This document shows, one piece after another, positions 34,430 to 46,900 of a DNA stretch of 64,000 nt. The notes below the pieces were generated by a model. The model had not been told where the DNA came from. It saw only the letters and a program-made list of their open reading frames with translations, and searched no databases. Numbering within the stretch: position 1 is the stretch's first letter; the number at the start of each line of letters is the position of its first letter. Source of the stretch: Siphonodentalium dalli. Taxonomy: Eukaryota > Mollusca > Scaphopoda > Gadilida > Siphonodentaliidae. The position numbers and the translations under genes are program-made. The stretch is from assembly GCA_032622095.1 (NCBI GenBank), contig CP136068.1, positions 124,133,989 through 124,197,988 of the forward strand, in the 5' to 3' direction.

Positions 34430-35440
34430 GTTTATATGATCACGAATCAACATAAATATTATATGAAAATAACGTTTATATCTTACGCCAATAAAGGTAC
34501 ATTTCGGGTTCAAGACCTAAAAGTTTGAAGAAAAAAAAAAGCATGCTGTTATAATATGCATACTTTTTGGGGAGGTTCTACATCCTAATTGACAAGTTAA
34601 TCAAAATCCATACTTTAAGCTAAATGGTCACGCAAATCACTTCCAATTAGCATCACTCATCACGCACGTACGTGCTTCAAGATAATCCACTACATATATA
34701 GCTAATATAAGATGTTTACAATGAAGTTAAGCCTACACAGTGTAAAATATAAAACCCAGAGCGCTCTTTAAATGCCATCAACGAATACACTAGGTGAAAT
34801 TCCACTGATTAAATAATAAATATCAAAATGTGATAATTCCATATTAACATACATATAAAAGAAGTCGCTATTAAAGGCACGTGAGGCCTTAGTTGTCGAA
34901 AATATTCATATTTGTTCCAATCACCGTAAACAGAAAAACATTAAAACGCATACAGTTTCGTTCATATATACCATGACCATCGCCTAAACAGAATGCTATC
35001 ATAAAGACCTACTATATTTTACCTATAAGCAAGAGCCTGATTGTGTTACGGAAGACAGCACAATGCGACTGGCTATCACACACAAATGGCATAAACGCTC
35101 TTTATTAGTTCCATATCAGGAATTCACCAACAAAGAACGCTCTTTATGTTTACCATCATAATATAAACAAACACCAGAAAAGTAACTTTTTATGCTTTTG
35201 TTTACATAACAATGGTGAAACATATGACCATAACATACTGTTTATGCGATATTTCTTATTTGTATACGGACAAAGTCTGTCTACATTTTGATGTTATTTC
35301 TGTTTGTGGCGGTTTCTGACTGGTGGAAATATTTTCACAGGATACCCACCGCCAAGGCCAACCGTATCTTTAAAACAAAAGAAACATTAATATTACCTGT
35401 AACGTATAAATGGTACAGGAGATTTGGAATTAACCCTGCG
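34430..35440. other. no gene recognised
   Basis: AT-rich. The words AACGCTCTTTAT and TAAAGAGCG recur here and elsewhere (36120, 37565, 42613) but I cannot define an element from them. Confidence 0.4.
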
Positions 35441-35450
35441 GGTTGGTTAA

Positions 35451-35888
35451 CCCTTTCATGGCGGGAGCTTCCTGATTTTTTTTCTAAAACCCTGTGCCAA
35501 TGCATTCTCTTATATATGCAAGTCGACCTGTAGGTCATTAAGAAAAAATGATAAAAAATGATAAAACTGTTAAAGAATGCAAGAAAAAAAATATGATAAA
35601 AATGTTAAAGAATATAAGAAAAAATAATAAATATTGTTATAGAATGTAAGAAAAAAATTATAAAAATTGATAAAAATTGTTGAAGAATGTAAGAAAATAT
35701 TTTTTAAATATATAAAAATGGTTAAAGAATGTAGGAAAATTTTATTTTAAAAATGTTTAAAAAAAAATTGTTAGGCCAATGCATTCTCTAATATATGCGA
35801 GGCGACCTATGGTCGACTCGCATATATAAGAGAATGCATTGGCACAGGTCTTTAATGTTGCGCCAGTGCAGCTCCCGTCGTGAAAGGG
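35451..35888. mobile_element. family B MITE, left hairpin truncated
   Basis: Starts CCCTTTCATGGCGGGAGCTT and ends AGCTCCCGTCGTGAAAGGG between TTAA at 35447-35450 and 35889-35892. The left hairpin stops in its middle (GACCTGTAGGTC) and runs into an expanded AT-rich spacer; the right hairpin at about 35775-35845 is complete. Confidence 0.88.
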
Positions 35889-36394
35889 TTAATAAAAGAT
35901 GTCACTCTTCAACAGTTTTCGACCTTATGACTTCTTCGCTTGATATATATTATTCAGATAAATCACATGATGTCATTCAGGTAAACATTTATACATGTAC
36001 AAATAACAATATTTATCTGTACGTGTATGTTTACCTGAATACCATCATGTAATTTTACCTGAAAAAAAATCAACCGAAGAAGGCCTGAGGCAGAAAGTGT
36101 TTTGACATAATGGGGAAATATAAAGAGCGTTTCGTGTAGTCTTGTTGACATTTGAAATGAAGAGCCTATCTATAATCTATATGCTGAAAGCCCAGTTACT
36201 TTTGTTACACTCGCGTTAATCTATTCATGGTGTGGTGAAAACAAAGATAATTTATTTCTCTCGCCTTTGCGTAGCAAAACGTATTTTGATAGGATATAAA
36301 GTATGTCCTTGCAAGTATTGTTGACATTGTCCCTATACTAGTATAGTATTTCCCTATACCAGTATAGTATTGTACCGAACTATGTACAATGTTA

Positions 36395-36930
36395 GATCAT
36401 GCCATGAATCTCTACTCTGGTTAACGCCCGTAGAGATCACATTCTACCAGTTCAAAACCTGGGTACTTTTTGAAGTTTTGACAGGGAACCTTATAAAGTC
36501 GAAAAAATAACGCAGGGAAAATATTTCTTAGTTATTACTTGTTCCTTGATAATGAACTTCACTGTAGGTGAAGGTCCCAACTGGGAATTTCACGATTTAA
36601 GTAACTTTGTGAGCGATTTTGTTTTTCGTCGCTTACAATTATGGAATTTCTCCTGGGTAATTATTTAGATGATTATTGCTATATCGGCTCAAAAACGTCA
36701 CAGAAAGGCATGAAATTTCGAGCTGGAATCTTCACCTAAAGTGAAATACAATATTAAGGAACAGGTAAAAAATCAAGAAATAATTCTCCTGCGTTATTTT
36801 TGTTTTACTTTATAATGTTCCCTGTCAAAATTAGTTTTTAAGTTCCAAGGTTTTGTATAATGTACTGGTGGAATATGATCCCTATGGACGTTAGAGTAGA
36901 GATTCATGGATATTTAGTACAATGTAGGCT
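36395..36930. mobile_element. foldback element with about 200-bp arms
   Basis: CATGAATCTCTACTCTGG, ACCAGTTCAAAACCTGG, TTTTGACAGGGAACCTTATA and GGTGAAGGTCCCAACTGG on the left each have a complement in order on the right (GGAATCTTCACC, TATAATGTTCCCTGTCAAAA, GAGTAGAGATTCATGG). The loop is near 36600-36715. A second, larger member spans 42720-43965. Confidence 0.8.
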
Positions 36931-37134
36931 ATACATAGGCGTGTGGTTCAAAGCAGCCATGCTCTTCGTTTTTCCATACAACATAAAACATTATATGGCT
37001 TGGATTGAGCCTTTCTGAGGAACATATAATGCAGAATCCGTATAAGAGTATATATTTAACGCATTTATCGACCTATGTTGAGCCTCGGTACCGGGCCGGA
37101 ATGTAAGAAAACTTATGATATGTACAAACCACCA

Positions 37135-38610
37135 CGGGGCTTTAAACCATTGAATGACGTCCCATGCAATAATTCTGACTGGTCTAATAAACAGAAAGCC
37201 GATTTGATCCCATCTCCCATGACGGACATTATGGTGTATATGTTTAGCGTGCTCTACTTTCGTGTACATTGCCATCCGTTCTCTGGGTTGCTGGGACGAA
37301 GCTTTCCCGAACGAGTAGTTCACGTCCCTGGTGACAAGAATGCACGAACGCCCATAAGCGGCTAGGTTTCACCGAAAGGTTCTATCTCCGATTTTGGTTA
37401 AGAACAAATCACTATATTCATAGAATGTATTGCATCTGAACCATTTTTTTTTCGGTGCGGTGTGGAACTATGAGGAGTCTCCATATAGTTGCACACCACA
37501 CCGAAGAAAAAGAAGAATCGTAAATGAGTGTCTCGTGTGAGTGTTTTCGGATACGTGGACAAATAAAGAGCGTTTATAACTTATAGGCGGGAAACTGAAA
37601 CAGTTGATAAGATGCTTTTTACTTCGGTATTTTTTTTATAGCATTATATGTATGTAAAGTCTGTATAAATTAGTCCTTCGTTTATTTATATATCGATCGA
37701 ATTTTATACATGGGAACGCGACATAAGTGATTAATACTATGTATAATTTGAAGTCAGAATACTAATTATCGCTTTAAAAATGGCCTTTGCGATGGGTATT
37801 GCTGTTTAAAACGTCACACCCGTTAAAATCGCTATAAACAGAAAGAATATTTAAATATAGACATATTTTGTTCTTACACCAATCATAAATATCGCATATG
37901 TAGCATGCTATTTTCAAGATCGTACACCTTGTTATAGTAAACAAATTCCATATTATGATACAGAACAGTGTGTAAAGAGAGTGCGATACGCAAAACACTC
38001 AAAACCGGGGAGACCCCACCATGGAAACTTGGGTTAAAATTGACACAACATTGTTTACGACATAAATGGCTCGCAAATCCTCGCCACTCAATATTTTGAA
38101 TGTTGAATGGGTCACCGTGAATCACCCTCGCCACGGTGTTGAGAGTTTTGCTTATCGCACACTCTTTACGTGCCGTATATAAACAAATGCTCGATTCACA
38201 CACAGTGTGTTAGGTGGGTAATATCGCATATCATTATACTGTATTATTAGTATATTCCTGAGGAAATTCATAATTTGATAACTTTTATTTCTAAATTATA
38301 ACGTACAACCAATGCCACCCGTATATACCTTTAAACCCATTCAATCGCGTCCCTGGTAATAATGCTGACTAGTCTAATAAACCGAAAGCCAACTTGATCC
38401 CCTCTCCCATGACGGAGATTACAGTATGTGTAGTGTGTGTTCTAATTTCGTGGATATTCCCATCCGTTCTCTGGATCGCCGAGACGAAAGCAGTCCCGAA
38501 CGAACAGTTCACGTCCCCTGTGACAGCAGTACGCGAACGTTCATAAGCGGTTGGCTTTTACAGAAATTGCTATCTGGAATTGTACTTATTATCGGTATTG
38601 ACGGAACAAT
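37135..38610. repeat. pair of about 270-bp direct repeats around a non-coding core
   Basis: The block from TAAACCATTGAATGACGTCC to AAGCGGCTAGG (about 37140-37370) returns as TAAACCCATTCAATCGCGTC to AAGCGGTTGG (about 38330-38555). Shared landmarks are GACTRGTCTAATAAAC, CATCCGTTCTCTGG and AACAGTTCACGTCCC. The spacing between copies is about 1.2 kb. The arrangement resembles the terminal repeats of a small LTR-type element, but no primer-binding site or TG...CA ends could be fixed. Confidence 0.6.
37446..37508. repeat. short palindrome
   Basis: TTTTTCGGTGCGGTGTGG pairs with CACACCACACCGAAGAAAAA around a loop of about 25 bases. Confidence 0.75.
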
Positions 38611-38914
38611 CACTACTTTGCTGTGAACTTTGCCGTCCGCATCAATAATTTAGAAAGCAATATTTTAATTGACGCCTGCGGTAGGACGACATTAAGAGGG
38701 CATTTTGTCGGTATTAATTCGGACGAGCGTTAGACGGACTACCAGCAGGGGGCGCCATTAATAATCCGCTAATATACAGATTACGACGTCGCTTTCAATA
38801 ATCGGAATTCATCATTAGGTATGACATAAAATAGATAAATGTCGCCCATTTACGCGTCCGAGACTTTGTTCCTGTGTGAGAAAAACGGGCGGGCAGATTG
38901 GCATAGACACACTT

Positions 38915-39954
38915 CACCCCCGTGTACGTGGTATCGCCAAGACCGAGGGTATCGCCAAAACCGAGAATATGGGAAAGTCATTTTCACGTATATGATATGG
39001 GGATATGTTTGTTTCTCACCGTAATACAGATATCGAGCATCGTATGTGTATGTCCACACGAAGCATGAGTATTTATCTACCAGTTGTCAATCAGTTTTCC
39101 CAGATCAGACCATTAATTTTTTTTTGGCGATTTTTTTCAATGGTGTTTTTGCTTTTGCTCACTCAAATTTTCGAGAACAACCATTCACTAGTATAGTTCC
39201 TGGACTTCCACGCTTCCAAAACAAATACCGGTATATAGTTGAATCTGTCAATGAAGCATATATAGGATTTGACAGAATTTAATAAATCCTTGTCGTTCTC
39301 AATATCCGCGCGATATGAAGGGACCACTGTCGGTCCAGAAAGATGCGAACGGCACAGATGAAGATGCGCCAAACGCCGAGTTTCTGTGCAGTAAATATGC
39401 CTATTACTTAAGGAGTTCTGATGAGTTTTCGAGTGTTTTTATGTGTATCTGAGACTGATCAATTGGACTGCGAATATATTTACTGCACAGAAACTCGGCG
39501 TTTGGTGCATCTTCATCTGTGCCGTTCGCATCTTTCTGGACCGACAGTGGTCCCTTCATATCGCGCGGATATTGAGAACGACAAGGATTTATTAAATTCT
39601 GTCAAATCCTATGCTTCATTGACAGATTCAACTTATACCGGCATTTGTTTTGGAAGCGTGAAAGTCCAGGAACTATACTAGTGAATGGTTGTTCTCGAAA
39701 ATTTGAGTGAGCAAAAGCAAAAACACCATTGAAAAAAATCGCCAAAAAATAATTAATGATCTGCTCTGGGAAAACTGATTGACAACTGGTGGATAAATAC
39801 TCATGCTTCGTGTGGACATACACATACGATGCTCGATGTCTGTATTACGGTGAGAAACAAACATATCCCCATATCATATACGTGAAAATGACTTTCCCAT
39901 ATTCTCGGTTTTGGCGATACCCTCGGTCTTGGCGATACCACGTACACGGGGGTG
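38915..39954. mobile_element. large foldback transposon, 480-bp arms
   Basis: The ends are CACCCCCGTGTACGTGGTAT and its complement at 39935-39954. Arms run to about 39397 and from about 39478; only about 80 bases separate them. Just inside each end GGTATCGCCAA-ACCGAG is repeated twice. Flanks read CACTT(CA) on both sides, a target duplication of 5-7 bp depending on where the end is drawn. A fragment of the terminus is at 61410-61465. Each arm contains the same 60-80-codon open frames, without a known domain. Confidence 0.85.
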
Positions 39955-40299
39955 CACTTCAAGTTGTTCTGTCAAATTTACAAACAATTTTCCAAGATTA
40001 TATTTGGCAGAAGAAATTTACAATCACAGGGGTGACGAAAGCGCTTGTGGATTAGGGGTGGGGTGTTTATTCGGTAAACGGCACACTTGAGATAATTATT
40101 CTGATTTTTTTTCCTCTCATTATCTCGTCTAAATTGTCATTACACGTTGTTTCTCGGTTTCAACAGGCGACTGAACAGAATCTATTTCAGGGTTATTTTT
40201 ATTCATTTTTATAATATCAGTAATAAAATTAAATGCTCTCTGTTGTTCTCAATTAATAGATTTGAGGCGATGAATTTCTATAGTTTCTTCAGTTCATAA

Positions 40300-40557
40300 C
40301 CCTTTCATGTTGAGGTTCACGAGGGGAGCGGCGCTGGTGCAGCATTGAAGCTCATGTGCCAGTGCATGTTCTTATATGTGCTAGTCTCACATAGGGATCC
40401 TCGCGTAATTAAGATAATTAACTGGCTTACAAGGTCAAGATAAATATTGTTAGGCCAATGCATCCTCTTGTATATGCGAGGCTCCCTATATATATATAAA
40501 AGAATGCATTGGAATAGGGTTTTTGCTAATTTTTAGGAAGCTCCAGACATGGAAGGG
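40300..40557. repeat. degenerate family B-like MITE
   Basis: CCCTTTCATGTTGAGG at the left and GAAGCTCCAGACATGGAAGG at the right, with two decayed hairpins. The flanks are no longer TTAA. Closest to the copy at 8171-8360. Confidence 0.65.
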
Positions 40558-40605
40558 CTCATATAGCATATAAAGTCCATAAACTGGCATAATAGGTACC
40601 TACGA

Positions 40606-41143
40606 CAGGGGGGGGGTGAAAAAAAATAATCCGGCACGTATGCCGGGGTGGGTGGGTGGTCAAAGCCACCAACAAGCAATTTTTTCCGCAACTAAAAAAA
40701 AAAATTCCTGCTTGTTTTTTAGTGTTTTGGCAATGAGTTGGGCTTCAAACCCACTTTGAATGAGAGAAATAATGTAATTCTAGCTGTAAACTGACTGCAG
40801 GCAGTTATCGTGTTGTATTTTGTTGCAAATTTTGAAATCCAAGATGGCCGCTGGCAGCCATGTTTTTTTGGCCGAATGACCTCAAAATGACTCATTCCTA
40901 TTTACATGTCCATGTTAACATCCATGATAAATAGTATGCACAGAAATTCATATACAGCTGTTTACAGTGAATTTCCCCCCGCAAATCTCTGTTTTAGTGT
41001 TAAAAGGGGGGGTGGGTGTCAAAAAATGGTCGGAAAAAACTGTCGAAAAAAAATTTGGCGGTGGGGGTGGGTGGGTACAAAAAATGATCGAAAGGGAAAA
41101 AATGCCATACGTGCCTGAATTTTTTTTCCGACCCCCCCCCCTG
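40606..41143. mobile_element. non-autonomous DNA element with poly-G ends, second copy
   Basis: Begins CAGGGGGGGGGTG with GGCACGTATGCC close behind; ends with GGCATACGTGCC-like CCATACGTGCCTG, a T-rich stretch and a C run ending CTG. Exact 7-bp flanks CCTACGA at 40599-40605 and 41144-41150. The 538-bp interior carries GTGGGTGGGTG blocks on both sides. Same architecture as 4296-4923. Confidence 0.85.
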
Positions 41144-41150
41144 CCTACGA

Positions 41151-41797
41151 GCCCATTTCAATACCCGAAATGAGAAGTCACCAGGTGACTTTTTATGATG
41201 AAATGAAACTGCTTCTTTATTAACATTTATATCTAACAGTGACAAAAATCTCTCATGAAATGCTTACAAGGTTCTATGATTATGGTCGTTAAAAGTGACA
41301 AACTTGAAGACCTATGTGTTTAACTTTTTTCTTATTAGTATGTAAGCTTTCGGATGTTTATTAACAGCCTACGTCAGGCAAACAATGGAAGCATACTGGT
41401 TATATAGAATACACATAGCAGATAATTAAATTGAGTGGGTTGGCAACATTATTTTGCCTGATGAAGGCTGTTCATTAAGTGACGTAAGATCATATATACC
41501 ATTATCAAACCAACGATGCATCCCAGATGGTGTGTGTAAAACAAATCGGTGGTCTGCGAGATTAATGCTGACTCTGAAATTCTCGGACGGTTAACTTTCG
41601 GTGCAATCCACCTACCGCATATTGATTCTTATCACAGTCTATAGGCAATTAACTCAAGTGTCACTCCAATGGCGAGGAAACAATGGGCCTGTTTCAGAAA
41701 CCACGATCCAAAGACCAGCTAATTTCCCGGCACCCGATACACAACATTGACCCCGTGAGAACCGCAAACATGTGTGTTGTCTCCACATATTACATCG
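41151..41797. other. no gene recognised
   Basis: Contains an inverted pair GCCTACGTCAGGCAAACA and TGCCTGATGAAGGCTGTTC near 41366 and 41455, possibly a small foldback. Nothing coding. Confidence 0.4.
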
Positions 41798-41801
41798 TTA
41801 A

Positions 41802-42034
41802 CCCTTTACCCAACAGAACGGCCCTGTGCCAATGCATTCTCTTATATATGCGAGTCGACTCGCATATATAAGAGAATGCATTGGCACAGGGCATAACTGT
41901 AACTATCACAATGTGGTCAAGGAGCCGGTTCCAATGATATCCATATTTGTATGGTTCTATTGAGACAGACCGAAAATATTTTAAGCTGTTGAAGCTTTAT
42001 TTGTCCGGTTTTGGCCGTTTTGTTGGGTAAAGGG
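41802..42034. mobile_element. family A MITE, inverted and collapsed to a single palindrome
   Basis: Flanked by TTAA at 41798-41801 and 42035-42038, with CCCTTTACCCAACAGAACGG at one end and TGTTGGGTAAAGGG at the other. Relative to 1569 and 27422 the body is reversed. The two hairpins and spacer are reduced to one palindrome from CCCTGTGCCAATGC to GCATTGGCACAGGG (41823-41890), whose centre GCGAGTCGACTCGC has no loop bases. Confidence 0.9.
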
Positions 42035-42719
42035 TTAATAAACTTGATCAACCTTGGTATCAAAGATGTGTGTTATAATAATGAAGGACAAAAGTATTTC
42101 GCGGTTTGAATCCTAAAATTTTAAATAATATTAAAGCTCACTTTTGTCACATAATAGTCCGATTCCATGGAATAAAAGAGGTCTATGAATATGTGAAGTA
42201 CTTTTATGAAGACATGATATGCCCAGGACAAAATTATTCAAGTTATGGAAGCTGGAAAACATTGTTTTTTCTGCAGTATAAATCAATAGAGAGCGTGTCT
42301 CACCTATGTGTGGAAAGCATAAAACAGTTTACAAATATGACATCGGTATAACATCGGTAATTTTGTTCAGATTATTTAAGATCACTGTATTATCCCTTCT
42401 TCCAAAATTACATATCAATAATATATTAATTGTTTAGTTTAAAACGAATCGTGTCCATTTAAATGTGCCCCATCTGACATGTATAATCAAGTATAATTAT
42501 ATACAACCTTTATCGTCGTACTGGTGTGAGATGTTGATGGTCAATGATTTTCAAAAGTCTGTTTTATCAGATTTTGACATTTTGTCTGGGGCTCAAAAAA
42601 TACCACATATGATAAAGAGCGCTTACGTTTTCATTGCCCAATACGGAAATGTTAAAGGGCGTTCTGATTTGTTTCTATACTCCTGCTGATTTTATTGTTT
42701 CGTGTAACTTTTTGTTGTT

Positions 42720-43965
42720 CTGAACCCTCAGACGGGTAACTTTATCACATTGAAAAAACAAGGCAGGGAATATATTTCTTCGTTATATTTGTGGGTTCCT
42801 CGATAATCTACTTCAAAATAGGGGGTAGTTCCAGCTCGAAATTTCATTCTTTTTTGTTACTTTAAACATATTTTATTGTGAAATTATTCAATTTACAAAG
42901 GGATTGGGGTACAAGTTACAGAAACTTACAGGAGACACCTGTCCCGGTACAAGGTTGAATTACAGTATTTTTTTTACAAGATGACAGAGTATTTACAATT
43001 GTTGTGTATTACATGACTGAAAATAAAGAAGATAGAAGTTATAATGGTAAGAGTGTGGACTGAGTTGTTTCCTGTTGTGTGTTAATTGCCAACCGTCTCT
43101 CTGGTTACCTGTGATATGAGGACGGGCCGGACGTCTAATCGTTATACTTATTTGCTATATATCTGAAGGTATATTATCGGGCATGCTTTTTGTTGACTTA
43201 AGTGAGACAATATCGCAAAAAAAACATTGAATTATTTACCCTGGAGATATTCCATTATTGTAAACGGTGCAAAGCAAAATCGCACTCAAAGTCCCTTAAA
43301 ATGTAATCTAGAGCTGGGATCTTCGTATACTGATAAGTAAATTATTAAGCGACATGTATTAAAGGTACTCCATCCGACCAGACGGTCCCAAAATCATCAA
43401 GTTACAACAACAACAACAACATTTCTTCATAATACACTTTAGTTATCAGAATCGGTTAATTACAACATAATGCTGACCGTTGTCAACTATGGTATCAAAT
43501 TTCCCAAAACGTGTCATAAATTTTATCAACATGTTGTTCAACGAATATGGCCGTATTATAACATGAGTATCACGAAATTTGGCCATATTACCACTTGATT
43601 TTAGAGTTATCCATGTTCATCCGCAATTTTGCCCAAGACCGTCGGTTTGACGACTTTTTCTGGGCCACAAAAAGTACACATTTCGAGAAATAACAAAATT
43701 TTAAAATCGATATCTGATCATTCTGATCTTTGATGGGTGGGTTCCTCGATTCGAATCAAATATTTTTTACCCCAGAAGCCAAAGAAATAGTAATTTGGGA
43801 GCGTTAATTCGGATTATGCATCTTTAACAAAGAAATATATTACCCTCGTTATTTTTTTTTCGAATTTATAAGGTTCCCTGTCAAAACTTCCAAGGTTTTG
43901 AACTGGTGGAATATGATCTCGAGTTGGCCAGAGTAGAGATTCATGACATGATCTACTACTTTGCT
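42720..43965. mobile_element. second member of the 36395 foldback family, interrupted
   Basis: The left arm fragment (CAGGGAATATATTTCTTCGT, then GGGTTCCTCGATAATCTACT) and the right arm (AAGGTTCCCTGTCAAAAC to AGAGTAGAGATTCATGAC) match the arms at 36395-36930. The outer part of the left arm is lost. About 1 kb of other sequence, including a retrotransposon tail, lies between the arms. Confidence 0.65.
42868..43080 (-). mobile_element. 5-prime-truncated CR1/L2-type retrotransposon tail
   Basis: In minus-strand sense this ends with a stretch like that at the 3-prime end of the element at 52.4-56 kb: ACTTGTACCCCAATCCCTTT here against ACTTGTGTCTCAATCCCGTT there, each followed by an AATAAAA/CAATAAAA-like end. 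No coding part remains. Confidence 0.6.
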
Positions 43966-46900
43966 GTGCTGTAGGTGGGTTCTGCTGGTATAGCTATGGT
44001 GTTTGTTGGGCAAAGTGGTGCTACAAATTATTCATGGACAGCCATATATATTTCACTTAGTCATCGACATGCAGAGTTTGTTACGACAAATTCTACCGGA
44101 TGTCGAGGGAAGAAACATTACTCTTTCCCGCATACGCATACGCATACGGTCATTGGTGTACCAATCCTTTTAAGCGCTCATGTTTCCCGCGCACCGTCAT
44201 GGACTGGAACCAACTGAACGACGACACGCGCGGTCAACGCCGCGGATAAGATATCGACACCTTCAAACACCTAGTGGCACTCACAGTCAAAAATAAAAGC
44301 CGAATTGGTCATTGTGACGTATTAATACAGATAGAGAATCAATGATAAGGAGTAGATATTGTTTCCATTATAAATGTTAGATTTCTCGATTTTCGGGGTA
44401 ATTCGTCACGTGGAAAAGCCTATTGAGGATCCTCGAGGTTTTGCAAACTCACGTTTAGCCGTTACTATTAAAGTTAGGACACTATAGTCTGTTCGATAAA
44501 AGGTATGACCCTAGAATAAATTTGGACTGAGGTTTTATTCCACTTTGAAGCGGAATATATCCTCTATAACATATCCAAAATTCGCTAAAATCCTCTATGA
44601 GCAATTTTGTTTACAGACATTTTAAAAATACCAATTTTCCGGCGGCCATGAAATGGCTGTCAAAATGACCGCAACCCTAAGTCAAGCTACGACTAAAGCA
44701 AATGTTGGATAACCTCATAGAAGCGAAAATACCTATTGGTAATTTACAAGTATAATGTTGATAAATATCTTTAAAGGTACACATATCATTAAACAGATCC
44801 ATCTGAAGGATTTATCTGTCACTGCAACGCAAGTTAAACCCAATGATTTACGTAATTAAAGTTCGGATTTTCTGCTATAATGCATCCAACAGTCGGGCCA
44901 AACAAAATTTCGAGCATGCAACACACGAAGTAATGTTTCGCCACACATTGCGTGGTAGTTTCATTTGGAATGATGATTGATTATTGAATGTAACGCAGAA
45001 ACTGAAGTGCACACCTTGCGGAGTAAACACCAGTTACATTTCCGGATTTTCAACACTCTCCGAGATAATAAACCATACACGTATGTCGTAATGCTGATTA
45101 TACTGCAAATAAACACTAATCTCAATAGATTAGCGCTCCATTTAACCAAATCGAAGAGACGGTACATCGTACATTATATTTAAGACTAATTCCCATGCTG
45201 CTACCAATTTAAACCGGTTTCTTAGTAGACAATTTAGTTCAAATTACTTCAGTCGGCACTTTACAGCGCGAATATGCTACCATACAATGTACAGTATTAG
45301 TTTCCAGTATCTTGTTTGAAAATATCTTCTGCGTTTACCATTCACTCAATGTTGCTATTTATATACGGTTATGTGTGCATCATATATGTGTAACATTATA
45401 TGGAGAAGGGGTAAACGTGGTGGTGCGGTTGCAGAAAACGCAGTACGTTTCGCGTATATGTGACCTTAGTGAACATCAGCAAATATTATTTTAAGGAATA
45501 AAGGCAGTGTCTGCCACAGAGTGTGTAGGTAATTTTGGTTAATTTTAGAATATATTGAAGATAGTCTATGGTACTCATGTATAATTTAATAAATTGCGTT
45601 CATAGTATATACAACTATGCATTATTGTGATAAAGGCGAAATATTCGTGTTTCATCACCTGATCTGAGGCAACTATATATGACTACTATTTTAAGACACG
45701 GACAATAGGATCTACACCTTTCACCAGTACTCTATGAATAGCTCTGATCCTATAGTAGTGCATTTTGACAGGTTTGATGTAGTATATATAAACATAAATT
45801 ATGATCGGAACAATTCCGATAAATGAGACGTTTACGAACGTTTTTCTGGAAAAGAAATAGTCCTTGGCTGACAACAAAACCACGCAATTGAGACGACTCA
45901 TGTGAGTGGATATTACATGTGGATTTTTCGTGGACACAATAGGCACAATAAAATGCGGTACAACTTTGTTCGAAACTAAACATCGATAATCGAAAACATA
46001 ATAAAGTATTTTATGTGTGCTGTATATGGCATAGTATATATATGTAATATATACTGTCGACTCAATTACATGTATCTGTATTTTTGGGCACGTATGCATT
46101 TAATGATATTTTTTTACTCAATCTCATTGTTGCTTCCAGAAGAACAGTAACTCTATTACTGGAGTCTCGAATGCTTCAATGTGACAGATATCCCCTGTAG
46201 TATGCAAGTTCACCTAATGCGCACGAGTGTAGACTATAAACGATATCTGATCCTGCGGAGGATAACATAGGTTTTGATATGCTATCTTTATATTTTTTAG
46301 TGATTTTATATGAAGGGTAATAACTCTATAAAGATTGTACCTTTACTAAATAACGGCGATTTGTATGAGAAATTACAACACCACAATAGATTAACTCTGG
46401 TGAAATATAAGTCAAATTCTTCTATCGCTCTTTAAAACACATCTTCAAACATTTCCGTTATTTCGTCAAAAACACTTCTTCAAATATCTCCGTTATTTAG
46501 TTAATAAAAATATATATTAATACAAATTTTATATATAGGATCACATATCAAAATGAGAGGATATGGTGATCCCCTTTTCGTGGGATCACCATATCCTCTC
46601 ATTTTGATATATGATCCTGCCTTCATCGAGCCACGAGTGACTCCTGAGACGAGGATCACATATTATATGATACCCTATCCTATGGAGGATTACATTTTGT
46701 TTTATATCTACACCGTGCGCATGGCCTGGCAAGTTAACAGGACGCCCGTACCGACTATATCAAATTGATTATATAAGGGTATAGATGCACTATATATATG
46801 TTTGTTATTGTCGCCGATTGCAAGGTACAAAACAGATACAATGTATAATATAGATGGGTGCAAGACAATTCTAAGTTACATTGCATGCCATGTTAACTTT

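Noticed and set aside
37135-38610. Complete LTR retrotransposon
   Set aside because: No gag, protease, reverse transcriptase or integrase motifs between the direct repeats.
44961-45183. Pair of 68-codon frames on opposite strands
   Set aside because: They overlap almost exactly, have no domain and no splice or promoter evidence.
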